This document shows positions 50,824 to 60,016 of a DNA stretch of 64,000 nucleotides, piece by piece (position 1 is the first letter of the stretch; the number at the start of each line of letters is the position of its first letter). The stretch comes from Chloroflexi bacterium TSY (GTDB lineage Bacteria > Chloroflexota > Anaerolineae > Caldilineales > Caldilineaceae). A program made the translations under genes and the position numbers. Below the pieces are notes generated by a model. That model saw nothing but the letters and a program-made list of their open reading frames with translations. It was not told where the DNA came from and ran no database searches. The stretch is taken from NCBI GenBank assembly GCA_019217005.1, contig JAHBNG010000004.1, positions 243,991 through 307,990 on the forward strand, read 5' to 3'.

Positions 50824-52011
50824 TTGAAACAGTTTGACAATCGAAGCATCTATATGGATCATGCGGCAACGACTCCTGTGCGTCCCGAAGTGGTCGATGC
50901 GATGATGCCTTATTTTGGTGAATACTATGGAAACCCATCTAGCCTTCACGGCGTTGGACGGCGCGCCAGCAGCGCTCTTGACCAGGCGCGACGCACTATT
51001 GCCAGCTTGATTAACGCCAGAGAAAGCGAAATTATCTTCACCGGATGTGGAACAGAGAGTGATAATATGGCTCTCCGCGGCATTGCCCAGGCACGTCGAA
51101 ACATGACGGGGGCCAATCGGATTATCACATCTGCGATCGAACATCATGCCGTGCTTCACCTCGTTGAGGATTTGGCAGAGAATGAAGGCTTTGTGCTTGA
51201 CCTACTGCCTGTCGACCAAGATGGATTGGTTGCCCTCTCGACCGTTGAGGAGATTCTAAGCGATGGGAGTGATGTGGCCGTTGTGAGCGTCATGATGGCC
51301 AACAACGAAATTGGAACGCTCCAACCCATTGCCGAGATTGGACGATTCTGTCATGCCCAGGGTGTACCTTTTCATACAGATGCGATTCAGGCCGCGGGAA
51401 AAATTCTTCTAGATGTTGAGACGTTGCACGTCGATGCATTGAGTGTTAGCGCACATAAATTCTATGGTCCCAAAGGTGTAGGATTTCTTTATTTGCGGAG
51501 CGGGACACCTTTCCAGCCACAAATGTTAGGTGGAAATCATGAACGAAGCCGACGCGCTGGCACAGAGAATGTACCCGCAATCGTGGGGATGGCCCGGGCA
51601 TTTGAATTGGCTGAATTGGAGAGGCAGGAGGAGTGTATACGGCAACGTGTTTTGCGTGACAGATTGATTGGCGTCATATTAGAAACAGTTGATGGCGCTC
51701 GTCTAACTGGTAGCCCAAGAGAGCGGCTGGATAATCTGGCCAGCTTTGTCATTCAGGGTGTTGAAGCGGAGGGGATCTTGATTGCGCTCGATCTGGCCGG
51801 TGTAGCAGCCAGTAGCGGGAGCGCCTGTACAAGCGGCTCTCAGCGGCCAAGCCACGTGTTGGAAGCCATTGGCGTCCCCTTGCAAGATGCAGCGGGGGGG
51901 CTACGCTTGAGTTTAGGAAGAAGCAATAGCCCTGCCGACGTAGACTATGTTTTAGAAACGCTCCCCGCTATTGTCAAACAGATGCAAAGCACTGTTCCAG
52001 TGGCTCTTTAA
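50824..52011 (+). CDS. iscS: Cysteine desulfurase
   Basis: 395 residues from TTG 50824 (AGAGAG upstream; ATG 50854 is an alternative start). PLP-enzyme of the NifS/IscS class: YMDHAATTPV near the start, IEHHAVLHLVE, VSAHKFYGPKGVGFL with the PLP Lys near 205, NHERSRRAGTENV, and the catalytic Cys in SSGSACTSGSQRPSHVL. It takes sulfur from cysteine for tRNA thiolation and Fe-S clusters. The mnmA gene lies about 280 bases downstream on the same strand, consistent with sulfur relay to tRNA. Confidence 0.92.
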   Translation: MKQFDNRSIYMDHAATTPVRPEVVDAMMPYFGEYYGNPSSLHGVGRRASSALDQARRTIASLINARESEIIFTGCGTESDNMALRGIAQARRNMTGANRIITSAIEHHAVLHLVEDLAENEGFVLDLLPVDQDGLVALSTVEEILSDGSDVAVVSVMMANNEIGTLQPIAEIGRFCHAQGVPFHTDAIQAAGKILLDVETLHVDALSVSAHKFYGPKGVGFLYLRSGTPFQPQMLGGNHERSRRAGTENVPAIVGMARAFELAELERQEECIRQRVLRDRLIGVILETVDGARLTGSPRERLDNLASFVIQGVEAEGILIALDLAGVAASSGSACTSGSQRPSHVLEAIGVPLQDAAGGLRLSLGRSNSPADVDYVLETLPAIVKQMQSTVPVAL

Positions 52012-52012
52012 A

Positions 52013-52262
52013 GAATATCGGCCAAACAACGGCTCAGTGGCTGATTGAGGTCCAAATCGAAACAATTAGCGATTTAGAACAGGTAGGGGTTGTTGAAGCA
52101 TATCAACGAGTAAAAGCTCTTTATCCAGAACGCGTATCGGTCAATTTACTCTATGCACTTCAGGCAGGACTATTGGGAATCAAATGGACGATGCTACCCC
52201 AAGAATTGAAAGAAGCATTGCAGGCTCAAATAGACAATGTTGATGGGCGCGCTCAATATTAA
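52013..52262 (+). CDS. TfoX C-terminal domain protein, no clear start codon
   Basis: A reading frame overlaps the end of iscS and reads [40 protein letters not shown] and [20 protein letters not shown] before a stop at 52260-52262. This is the TfoX C-terminal domain (a helix-hairpin-helix-type fold named from a competence regulator). In this frame I find no ATG, GTG or TTG close to LKNIG, so it may be a remnant, or read through a frameshift from iscS. It lies directly before mnmA. Confidence 0.65.
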
Positions 52263-52288
52263 CAGCACAAAATGAAAATAGAAGCCAA

Positions 52289-53392
52289 GTGATAGAGAAA
52301 CATCTAAAATCCCCCCGTGATACCACCGTCGTTATTGCCATGAGCGGTGGTGTCGATAGTTCGGTGGCAGCAGCGCTCATGGTTGAGCGCGGATACAACT
52401 GTATTGGTATTATGATGCGCTTATGGGCTGAAACCAGTCGCGGTGAAGAGTCAACCAATAAGTGCTGCAGTGATGAAAGCGTCGCTGATGCACGTCGCGT
52501 TGCCGATATGTTGGGCATTCCGTTTTATTTGATCAACGTGGAGAAACCATTCAAGCAAAACGTTGTTGATTTCTTCATCGAAGGCTATAGCGCAGGCTTA
52601 ACACCTAATCCATGCCTGGCTTGTAATCGTCACATTCGGTTTGATTATCTGCTAAACTATGCGCGCAGACTGGGTGCCGACTACCTGGTCACTGGGCATC
52701 ATGCTCGCACGAAACGACTGGAGACTGGCCAGATTCAACTCTTGAAAGCAGTCGATGAACAGAAAGACCAGAGTTATGTTCTGAGTGTAATGGGACAGGC
52801 TGAACTTCGAGATGTCCAGTTTCCAGTCGGTGACTATCCCAAGACGGAAATTCGGCAGATGGCAGCAGATTGGCACTTGCCCATTGCAAGCAAACAAGAT
52901 TCAATGGATCTCTGTTTTATAGCAGATGATGACTATCGTCGCTTCTTACAGGATTGGGCCTCATCGGCCATGACGCCTGGTCCCATTCGCAATCGCGCTG
53001 GTCAATATATGGGTGAACACAACGGGCTTCCAAACTATACAATTGGACAACGCAAAGGATTGGGTATTCGTGGAGCCAAGACACCACTCTATGTGTTAGA
53101 ACTAGCCAGCGATGAGAATACACTCATTGTGGGAAGTAAAGAGGAACTTGGTCAGCGTCATTTGGTGGCACAAAACGTCAATTGGACATCGGATCAGTCC
53201 GCTCCATTTGGAACGCTTGCCCATTGCAAAATTCGCTATCGAGCACCGTCCGCAGCGTGTAAGCTAATGCCGAAGTCAAATGGCAACGTGATGGTTGAGT
53301 TTGCTGAACCAATGTTTGGCATCTCTCCAGGGCAAGGGGCCGTTTTCTATGACGATCTCGTCTGCCTGGGTGGTGGAGTCATTGCAAGATGA
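52289..53392 (+). CDS. mnmA: tRNA 2-thiouridine synthase
   Basis: 367 residues, GTG start at 52289. Features: PP-loop [15 protein letters not shown] near residue 17, [20 protein letters not shown], catalytic Cys region [12 protein letters not shown] near 110, [39 protein letters not shown], and the C-terminal GQRKGLGI and IRYRAPSA. It adds sulfur to U34 of certain tRNAs with sulfur from a desulfurase such as the nearby iscS. Intact and full length. Confidence 0.95.
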   Translation: MIEKHLKSPRDTTVVIAMSGGVDSSVAAALMVERGYNCIGIMMRLWAETSRGEESTNKCCSDESVADARRVADMLGIPFYLINVEKPFKQNVVDFFIEGYSAGLTPNPCLACNRHIRFDYLLNYARRLGADYLVTGHHARTKRLETGQIQLLKAVDEQKDQSYVLSVMGQAELRDVQFPVGDYPKTEIRQMAADWHLPIASKQDSMDLCFIADDDYRRFLQDWASSAMTPGPIRNRAGQYMGEHNGLPNYTIGQRKGLGIRGAKTPLYVLELASDENTLIVGSKEELGQRHLVAQNVNWTSDQSAPFGTLAHCKIRYRAPSAACKLMPKSNGNVMVEFAEPMFGISPGQGAVFYDDLVCLGGGVIAR

Positions 53393-53467
53393 TTTGTCAC
53401 TCTGCAACCTTGCAAATTTCAACTCAATTACAGCGACTTTGAGTCTTCGGGCCTTTGTCATCGTTTT

Positions 53468-53731
53468 ATGGATCTATTTTATCCTAGCTTTACACTTGGC
53501 GCATTGTTAAGCGTTGGATATGCCAGTCTATTTCATGTATGGAATGGGCAGGATTTATATAGCTTGGGAATCTATTTATTTGCAGCGGGAAGTGGATTTG
53601 CTTTGGGTCAAGCCATCGGCAGTATCACACGGCTATCATTTTTTCAAATTGGACAAGTGTATGTATTAGAAGCATCAATTGTTGCATGGTTAGCGCTGCT
53701 ATTGACGAAATCACTCCTGACATCGAAGTGA
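53468..53731 (+). CDS. Small membrane protein
   Basis: 87 residues with two or three hydrophobic segments (FTLGALLSVGYASLFHVW, GIYLFAAGSGFALGQAIGS, VLEASIVAWLALLLTKSLL). No clear ribosome site. It follows mnmA. No family is recognised. Confidence 0.6.
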   Translation: MDLFYPSFTLGALLSVGYASLFHVWNGQDLYSLGIYLFAAGSGFALGQAIGSITRLSFFQIGQVYVLEASIVAWLALLLTKSLLTSK

Positions 53732-53857
53732 TATACCTAATCGTTGAGTGTATCGAATTGCCAATTGCTGAATGTTTAATGAGGGTTCTTGGAATCTTGC
53801 TCGTTGCACTGACAATTGAGGCGCTTGCCGCGTAGCACGAGCGAGACTGATTTGACA

Positions 53858-53885
53858 CAACATCGACAATTTTGTATCGATGTTG
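53858..53885. other. Hairpin without U tract
   Basis: CAACATCGA pairs with TCGATGTTG around a 10-base loop. It lies downstream of the small membrane protein gene. It lacks a run of T, so it is not called a terminator. Confidence 0.35.
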
Positions 53886-53894
53886 ATCCCTTAA

Positions 53895-53971
53895 GGATCT
53901 ATCCGAAAAGCGACTGTAAGTCCGACCAACTTCTCGAGAGAGTGAATTGTCACAGAACTTTTCGGATAAGC
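53895..53971 (-). repeat. CTTATCC palindromic repeat, copy 3 (inverted)
   Basis: Reverse complement reads CTTATCCGAAAAGTTCTGTG and ends CGCTTTTCGGATAG. It matches the copies at 11048 and 44380. It lies just before the next small gene. Confidence 0.85.
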
Positions 53972-53998
53972 ACTAAGCTGTCATGAAAGGATTGTTGC

Positions 53999-54325
53999 AT
54001 GGTGACTGCACAAATTCGAGATATTGCTATTATTATTGTGGCACTACAGAGTATCGTCATTGGTCTTCTCATCGCTATTCTGATTTTCCAAGTGTGGCGA
54101 TTGGTCAAAGTGATTAAAGAAGATATCCAGCCTATATTAGAAGAGACGAGGGAAACGGTCAACACAGTACGCGGTACAACACAGTTCGTCAGCGAAAGCG
54201 TCACAGCTCCTATCATCAAAGGGCGCGGTTTTGTTGCTGGTGCTCGGCGTACGGCACAAGTGTTGGGCTCTGACTTACCTGCAATTCTTCAAGTCCGCTC
54301 TCGTCCAAAGCAGACCAAACAGTAG
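53999..54325 (+). CDS. Small membrane-anchored protein, DUF948-like
   Basis: 108 residues. One N-terminal membrane helix (DIAIIIVALQSIVIGLLIAI), then an amphipathic stretch EDIQPILEETRETVNTVRGT as a coiled coil. This resembles DUF948-type envelope proteins (moderate). AAGGA eight bases before the ATG. A terminator follows the stop. Confidence 0.7.
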   Translation: MVTAQIRDIAIIIVALQSIVIGLLIAILIFQVWRLVKVIKEDIQPILEETRETVNTVRGTTQFVSESVTAPIIKGRGFVAGARRTAQVLGSDLPAILQVRSRPKQTKQ

Positions 54326-54354
54326 CGAATTTACGGATTCCATTCACAAAAAAA

Positions 54355-54383
54355 GGTCGCATCAACATTGATGCGGCCTTTTT
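54355..54383 (+). terminator. Rho-independent terminator
   Basis: Stem GGTCGCATCA (54355-54364), loop ACAT, stem TGATGCGGCC (54369-54378), followed by TTTTT. One G-U pair. It ends the upstream small gene, and the 215-bp repeat copy 4 inserted just behind it. Confidence 0.9.
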
Positions 54384-54392
54384 GTTTAGTCT

Positions 54393-54607
54393 CAGTAGAT
54401 CCAAATTTCAGGTTTTGAGAGAGAATTCTGGCTAAACAGTTGACATAAATACAAATTTGCCGGTCGATATCTAGTTTTTGCGTTAGATTTGGGCGATTTT
54501 CAGATATGAAATAGGTTGTTTTCTGTAACCGAAATCTGAATAAATGACTCCAAAATCCCTGCAATCTCGACTGAAAATAGCCAAAAACGCCAAATTTGGA
54601 TCTACTG
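54393..54607 (+). repeat. 215-bp inverted-repeat element, copy 4
   Basis: 215 bp, ends CAGTAGATCC and GGATCTACTG, duplication AGTCT at 54388-54392 and 54608-54612. It is nearly identical to copies 1 and 2. The only copy not in a coding region. Confidence 0.95.
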
Positions 54608-54661
54608 AGTCTATATTTTGTTCAACCTTCAATGGCAAAACAGGCTTTGGTTGCTGAAGGT

Positions 54662-54841
54662 TTACTTATTGAGTCGATGTAGACTGACCCGATCCAAAAC
54701 TGCGGTACATCCGATACATAGAGCGGAGGTTGCAGGAATCAACGGGTTAGCAGTTGATCCGACAAGCTCTACGACACCAAAACCAATGAGGAGAAAAACC
54801 CCAAGCGTTAGGAATGTATTGCTTGCTAGATTTTTATTCAT
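54662..54841 (-). CDS. Small membrane protein
   Basis: 59 residues, minus strand, with one hydrophobic segment (FLTLGVFLLIGFGVVELVGS) and two Cys (CIGCTA). No clear ribosome site. No family is recognised; it may not be expressed. The following stretch to 55157 holds nothing that I recognise. Confidence 0.4.
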   Translation of the reverse strand: MNKNLASNTFLTLGVFLLIGFGVVELVGSTANPLIPATSALCIGCTAVLDRVSLHRLNK

Positions 54842-55157
54842 AAATATAACTCTGTGACTTTATTTTGGCTCATCCCTGAAAAGAATGACATTGAATATGG
54901 TTCTTAGGGAGAAGATAAACCAAATTCACTCTTTCGGCCGATGAGAGTTTAAATTTGTATACGCGCACTTGTTTCTCAATGACGACGAGTGGCTCTTGGT
55001 ATATACACACCAAATCGGCGGAATTATATCAACTTTCCTTCTGATAGACCAATTCCCAAGACAGGTTTCAGACTGGTTTCAGACAGTTTTTTTGTGGAAA
55101 ATCGAGTTTCGTAGAAAAATCGTATACCAAACGTATTAAAAGTATACCCCACGATGT

Positions 55158-55469
55158 TCAATTCAAGGTCAAAAGTTCCCGAACAACATCATCAATCCGT
55201 CGCTTATATTTCAGCATCTCGCGTCTGCATTCTACTTCAGCAGATGTTGTTGCTTTGAATGTACGCAAGTTCTCTTCCAACTCGTTGTCGATATAGGTAA
55301 GATGTCGATTGACTGGGTGACCTTGTAAATACTCGGCCATTTGATTCCCAATGGTGGTATCATAGTGGGTCAGATCGTTATGAAGATCGACCAATCGATC
55401 AGAAGCAATTGCTGGCATCGGCATCGACCGCAGTTTCTCCCATGCTCTATTTAATTTGTTTCTATTCAC
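55158..55469 (-). CDS. Hypothetical helical protein
   Basis: 103 residues from a GTG at 55469. Highly charged and helical (NRAWEKLRSM, EENLRTFKATTSAEVECRRE, KYKRRIDDVVRELL). No family is recognised. Confidence 0.5.
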   Translation of the reverse strand: MNRNKLNRAWEKLRSMPMPAIASDRLVDLHNDLTHYDTTIGNQMAEYLQGHPVNRHLTYIDNELEENLRTFKATTSAEVECRREMLKYKRRIDDVVRELLTLN

Positions 55470-55640
55470 TCCGCAACACCTTATATTTTTATGGGGTGTA
55501 CTTCGGGTTAGAGGTCATCTTTTCTAGCAACTAGCAATCCAACATGGAATTTTGACTCCAAGAGAAATTATATACTGAATGGGGCCATCCTCAAATATAT
55601 CCCCTTTAAATACATCGCACTCGCTTATCGATCAAAATGA

Positions 55641-55817
55641 ATCATCAAGTTCTGGATTGCACTTGATGTGAATTCCCCAATCTGGGCGGTTGCTATTGAG
55701 TTCGACAGAGTTTACCATAAACTCAACTCTCGTTCAGAAGATAGACTGTCTGCTGAACAAGCTTCGTTGCTTCAGAAAACTGTTGATCTCTATGTAGGTG
55801 ATCTATTTGGCGACTGA
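55641..55817 (+). pseudogene. Fragment of a bacterial transcriptional activator domain (BTAD)
   Basis: An open stretch without a usable start codon reads AIEFDRVYHKLNSRSEDRLS and LLQKTVDLYVGDLFGD, then stops. The pattern of F-x-x-x-x, charged helix and Y-x-G-D-L is typical of the BTAD found in SARP-type and TPR regulators. Only about 58 residues remain, so it is a remnant. Confidence 0.55.
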
Positions 55818-55836
55818 GCCGCTGGTGGAAAATATA

Positions 55837-55914
55837 GGGTAGTATCCCAAATTGTGTATGAATTTGCTTTCTCTCTGAGAAACCATGTGGCTTTTATACA
55901 ATTTGTGGTATACA
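55837..55914 (+). repeat. GTGTATACCAC palindromic repeat, copy 4
   Basis: GGTAGTATCCCAAATTGTGT ... TTTATACAATTTGTGGTATA. Same family as 28201, 44048 and 44165. It lies before the DUF4255 remnant. Confidence 0.8.
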
Positions 55915-55942
55915 ATCAACTATAGCAATAGGAGTCGATCGT

Positions 55943-56399
55943 ATGAGCAGCTATCGTGTCATCGCCAGAGTCAGCCAAATATTGCGTGAAACAATCTGGT
56001 CGGAAATTGAGAATAGCAACGAAACTGAAAAGAACGAGATCAGTTTCAACCGGCAAAATTTGAGATGATGCCCAGTGTTGCCTAAGACTACTAGCCCAAT
56101 CCCCAAATCGTGCTTAGTGGGTCGCCGTTTTTCCCAAGCGGCAATCAATGGGGGAATCTCTCAAAGCGGTCAAGATGAGACTCAGTATCCCAAAAGGAGA
56201 AACTGTTTTGACCGGTCAGATTCTGAACGATCTCGGTCAACCAGTTGCAGAAACACAAGCGAGTGTGACCATAGAGCCATCCATGACTATCAATTCGGAG
56301 TCTTTGGACAATAGTAAAACGGGATGGAAGTTGATCATTCCAGAACAAACGAACGATCTCACCAACGTAAACATTCAATTTTCTGTACCGTCTCAATAA
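55943..56399 (+). pseudogene. Broken DUF4255 (Pvc16-like) gene
   Basis: AGGAG precedes ATG 55943. The first 41 residues (MSSYRVIARVSQILRETIWS) match the start of DUF4255 proteins, which cap or tie the sheath in contractile injection systems. The frame stops at 56068. A second open piece, about 56148-56399, reads MRLSIPKGETVLTGQILNDL and GQPVAETQASVTIEP, which fits a beta-sandwich tail of such a protein. Most of the domain is missing, so the gene is a remnant. The sheath gene follows. Confidence 0.6.
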
Positions 56400-56571
56400 G
56401 GTCATTCTAATAAAATAAATCCCCGGTGAGAGCAATAGAATTTTGCAACACAACGAGATTCTGAACTGGTCTCACGCAATACACACGTTCCACGAGTCAC
56501 TTTTTTTTGGAATCGCCCAAAGAGGGTACACCGCACATTTATCGAATGCATAAAACAGGAAGGAGACAACT

Positions 56572-58164
56572 ATGGCCGAATATTTAGCACCTGGCGTCTA
56601 TGTAGAAGAAGTTCCGTCAGGTAACAAGCCGATTGCCGGTGTGGGTACAAGCACCGCCGGTTTTGTCGGCGCCACAGAGCGGGGACCGTTGGAACCCCAA
56701 TTCATTCCTAGTCTTTTGGAGTTTCAAAAGTGGTATGGGGGGTACCAACCGAAACTCTCTTATCTTGCGTATGCAATCGAAGGATTTTTTGCCAATGGCG
56801 GGCAACGCTGTTTCGTGGCGCGTGTGACGGCGAGCAATGCAACACTTGCCAGCGGCAAAGTCAATTCGTTGAATGTTGTTGCCATTGGTCCCGGCGATTG
56901 GGGGAATCAAGTCTCTATCAAGGTTGAAAAGTCGAGCCAGGCGAAGCGGGCAGAGGCCGAAAGAGCGGCTCAGGATCCACCACCACCGACAAAGCCGCAA
57001 GAAAGCTGGATCAAATTGACAATCGAATATAAGGACGGCGATCAGGTCAAAGCAAGTGAGGTCTTTGATGATCTGACGCATGACCCTTTTGCCAGCAACA
57101 ATCTTGCGAAAACGATTAACATGAACTCGCAGCTCGTCCGAGTGTGGTGGGAAAACGACACACCCGTAGAGCTAGCGCTGCCACCAGCTGATCCTGTTGC
57201 ACTGGCAGGCGGTTCGGACGGTAACTCTTTGTCAGCAGATCATTATAAAGGTGAAGGGCCTGTTCCTCCCGCAATAGCAGAGCCTGCAGTGGGGGCACCG
57301 CCCGAAGACATCCTGTCTCTGGCGCCCGCACGGGGTCTCAACGGTCTCAGGTTGATCGACGAAGTTGCCCTTGTCATTGTACCGGACGAGGTTCATGATG
57401 GATTAGGAGGTGAAGGAGCCAAAATCACAGACGCAGTGGTTACTCACTGTTCAGAGATGAAAGATCGGTTTGCGATCCTGTCAACAAAGGCTGGTCAGAA
57501 TACGGTCAACGACGTGCTGCTGCCCACTGATACAACCTATGCTGCCTTCTACTACCCTTGGATCAAAGTATCCGATCCGACCACCAACGGCATCAGACCC
57601 ATTCCACCCTCAGGTCATGTTGCTGGCATTTATGCCCGTTCTGACATCGAGCGTGGTGTCCACAAAGCGCCCGCAAATGAAGTGGTTCGGGGCGCAATGG
57701 ATCTGGAATTTCCTGTCACCAAAGCGATGCAGGACATTTTAAATCCGCGTAGCGTCAACTGTATGCGGGACTTCCGCAGCGATGGACGGGGTATTCGCGT
57801 TTGGGGGGCACGCACCATGAGCAGTGATCCCGAATGGAAATACGTAAACGTCAGACGGCTTTTCCTTATGATTGAAGAATCGATCGATGAAGCAACCCAG
57901 TGGGTGGTCTTTGAACTGAATGATGAAGGGACATGGGCCGATGTAGAGCGGGCAGTGAGCAATTTCTTGCGCACCCAGTGGCTCAATGGTGCCTTAATGG
58001 GTGCAACGCCAGATCAAGCTTACTTTGTGGCCTGCAACCGAACCACTATGACCCAAGACGACATTGACAATGGTCGTCTGATCTGTGTGGTCGGCATTGC
58101 ACCTGTCAAGCCAGCGGAATTCGTTATCTTCCGCATCAGTCAAAAAACAGCTGAAGCTGCATAA
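56572..58164 (+). CDS. Contractile tail sheath protein
   Basis: 530 residues, full-length phage-tail-sheath family. The N-terminus has LAPGVYVEEVPSGNKPIAGV and TSTAGFVGATERGPLEP; the C-terminal sheath domain has NPRSVNCMRDFRSDGRGIRV, WGARTMSSDPEWKYVNVRRL and VKPAEFVIFRISQKT. It resembles the Pvc2/Afp2-type sheath of extracellular contractile injection systems and myophage sheaths. AAGGAG lies eight bases before the ATG. A sheath needs a tube, baseplate and ATPase; none is in this window, only a broken DUF4255 gene upstream. It may therefore be an orphan or the edge of a decayed cluster. Confidence 0.92.
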   Translation: MAEYLAPGVYVEEVPSGNKPIAGVGTSTAGFVGATERGPLEPQFIPSLLEFQKWYGGYQPKLSYLAYAIEGFFANGGQRCFVARVTASNATLASGKVNSLNVVAIGPGDWGNQVSIKVEKSSQAKRAEAERAAQDPPPPTKPQESWIKLTIEYKDGDQVKASEVFDDLTHDPFASNNLAKTINMNSQLVRVWWENDTPVELALPPADPVALAGGSDGNSLSADHYKGEGPVPPAIAEPAVGAPPEDILSLAPARGLNGLRLIDEVALVIVPDEVHDGLGGEGAKITDAVVTHCSEMKDRFAILSTKAGQNTVNDVLLPTDTTYAAFYYPWIKVSDPTTNGIRPIPPSGHVAGIYARSDIERGVHKAPANEVVRGAMDLEFPVTKAMQDILNPRSVNCMRDFRSDGRGIRVWGARTMSSDPEWKYVNVRRLFLMIEESIDEATQWVVFELNDEGTWADVERAVSNFLRTQWLNGALMGATPDQAYFVACNRTTMTQDDIDNGRLICVVGIAPVKPAEFVIFRISQKTAEAA

Positions 58165-58200
58165 GCAATTTGAGACTGCACTGAGCAATCAATCACGATA

Positions 58201-59578
58201 TCAGTGTAGCTCTATTTGTTGCCAACGCCCCGATCGGAAGCGTAAAAAGAAGATAATTGAGAGAAGTGTCAAGTAGAAAACTGCGGCGCTCCAAGCTCCT
58301 TGAATGCCACCCTCGCGTGTAAATGTCAGGTACCAGGCGAGTGGTAGAAACAGTCCCCATGATAGAATTGAGCGCGTAACCATCGTGAATGTGGTATCAC
58401 CAGCACCATTGAGCGCACTTGAAAAGACAATGCCAACTGCGTCAAAGAGTTGGTAGATGGCGATCAATCGTAAAATGAAGATTCCAGCCTCGATGACTGT
58501 CTGCTCCTGACTAAAAATGCGCATCAATGGCTCTGCAGCAATAAAGTAACTTAGACCAATCAGGCTCATGCTCACCATAGCCAAAAGACTTGCTCGATAG
58601 CCCACCCGCATTGCCTGTTCAGGCTGTCTTGCTCCCAAGTTCTGAGCAACCAAGCTCGATGTTGCCATGCCAATCGCCATACCAACTGTAAAGGGTGAGG
58701 CTCATATACTGAAGTGCAATCTGGCTCGCGGCCAAGACAAGAGTACCAATCCGACCGATGATGCCAAAGAAGGCGCTAAACGAAGCGATTTCTATGAAAT
58801 CACCAACCCCCATGGGCAGACCGATCCTGAGGACACGATGCAACTCTTTCCAACTAGCGAGTCTGGGAGCTCCGGTCTTATAGGTCTGACGGTTTTGACT
58901 GCTCCACAGAATGAATCCGCCTAGAATGACTTCTATACCTTTGGCCATGACTGTGGCATAGGCCGCTCCCACAACCCCCAATGCTGGTGCTCCCAAATTG
59001 CCCAAAACAAGGACCCAGTCGAGGAAAATGTTGGATAGCACCATGATCCAGGAAAGGATCATCGGTGTTCTGGAATCTCCGCGTCCAACCAAGAACCCCC
59101 AGACGACAGCACTGAACATGGCCATTGGGATTTCGGCTGATCGAATTGTCAGATATTGTGTGCCCAGTAGGCGCACGGTCGGATTATCAGGAGGTGCAAA
59201 TAGAGTGAAGAGCCAGGCAAAGAACCAGGGAATTCCAAGGACAATCAGGCTCAGCCAACCGACCAAATTGAGCACGCGCCAGATCGAGACCCCGATCTGT
59301 GGATAATCATGTGCGCCGTAGGCTCTGCCAACGAATACAACAGTGCTATTGGCGACACTCCGAAAGAACATCATGACGGCGAAAAACAAGATGCTGGCTA
59401 AGCCTGTGGCCGCCAATGCCTCCGTGCCGATTCGGCTGACGAAGTAGGTGTCGACAACCCCCAATAATGTCTGTGAAATGTTTTGTAGAACCAGTGGGGC
59501 AGATAGAATCGCGATTTGACGGGTTAGGCCAGTGTGAGAGAAGAACCGGATGCGTACATTCATGTTGGGAGTGTACAT
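58201..59578 (-). pseudogene. MATE-family efflux transporter with one-base frameshift
   Basis: The 5' part (59578 to about 58695) has eight or so membrane segments with LVLQNISQTLLGVVDTYFVS and GDSRTPMILSWIMVLSNIFLD. The 3' part (to 58201) continues with MATSSLVAQNLGARQPEQAM and SSALNGAGDTTFTMVTRSI. The two meet at CTCACCCTTTACAG near 58690-58700, where removing one C restores LTFTVGMAIGMATSSL and a 458-residue protein. MATE transporters export drugs or metabolites using H+ or Na+. An alternative ATG lies at 59563. Confidence 0.87.
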
Positions 59579-60016
59579 CGCAGATTGATTACTGGCAAAC
59601 TAAGAAGAGGGCTTAAGATTACTCTGGAAACTCATACTGGTGAACTTGTGTCCCATGATATTCTTGCTGTTCAACCTTGATTGCGTGTTCATCTAGCCAG
59701 CGCGTCATCAGATGGCGATTGTCCCACATTTCTACTTCGCTTCGCATGACCCAGATATTTTGCACCCCGTCTGTCAGTGTTTTCATTTGCGTATCGACCT
59801 CAGCCGCTGCCTGTTCATCCGGAGTGCCATTGTTGGTCCAGAGACCGGGCTTCCAATGCCCCAGGCGCCTGTCGCTTTCCTCAAAAGGGTATGGTCCGAG
59901 ATCGCTGCTATAATAGCGATAGGCGAATTCCATGTGTGGAATCTGTAGAATGAGTAGTTCATCGGGTTGGCGGCGTTTGTTGATATAAGTGACGGCGCTA
60001 CGGAGATCGTATTGAA

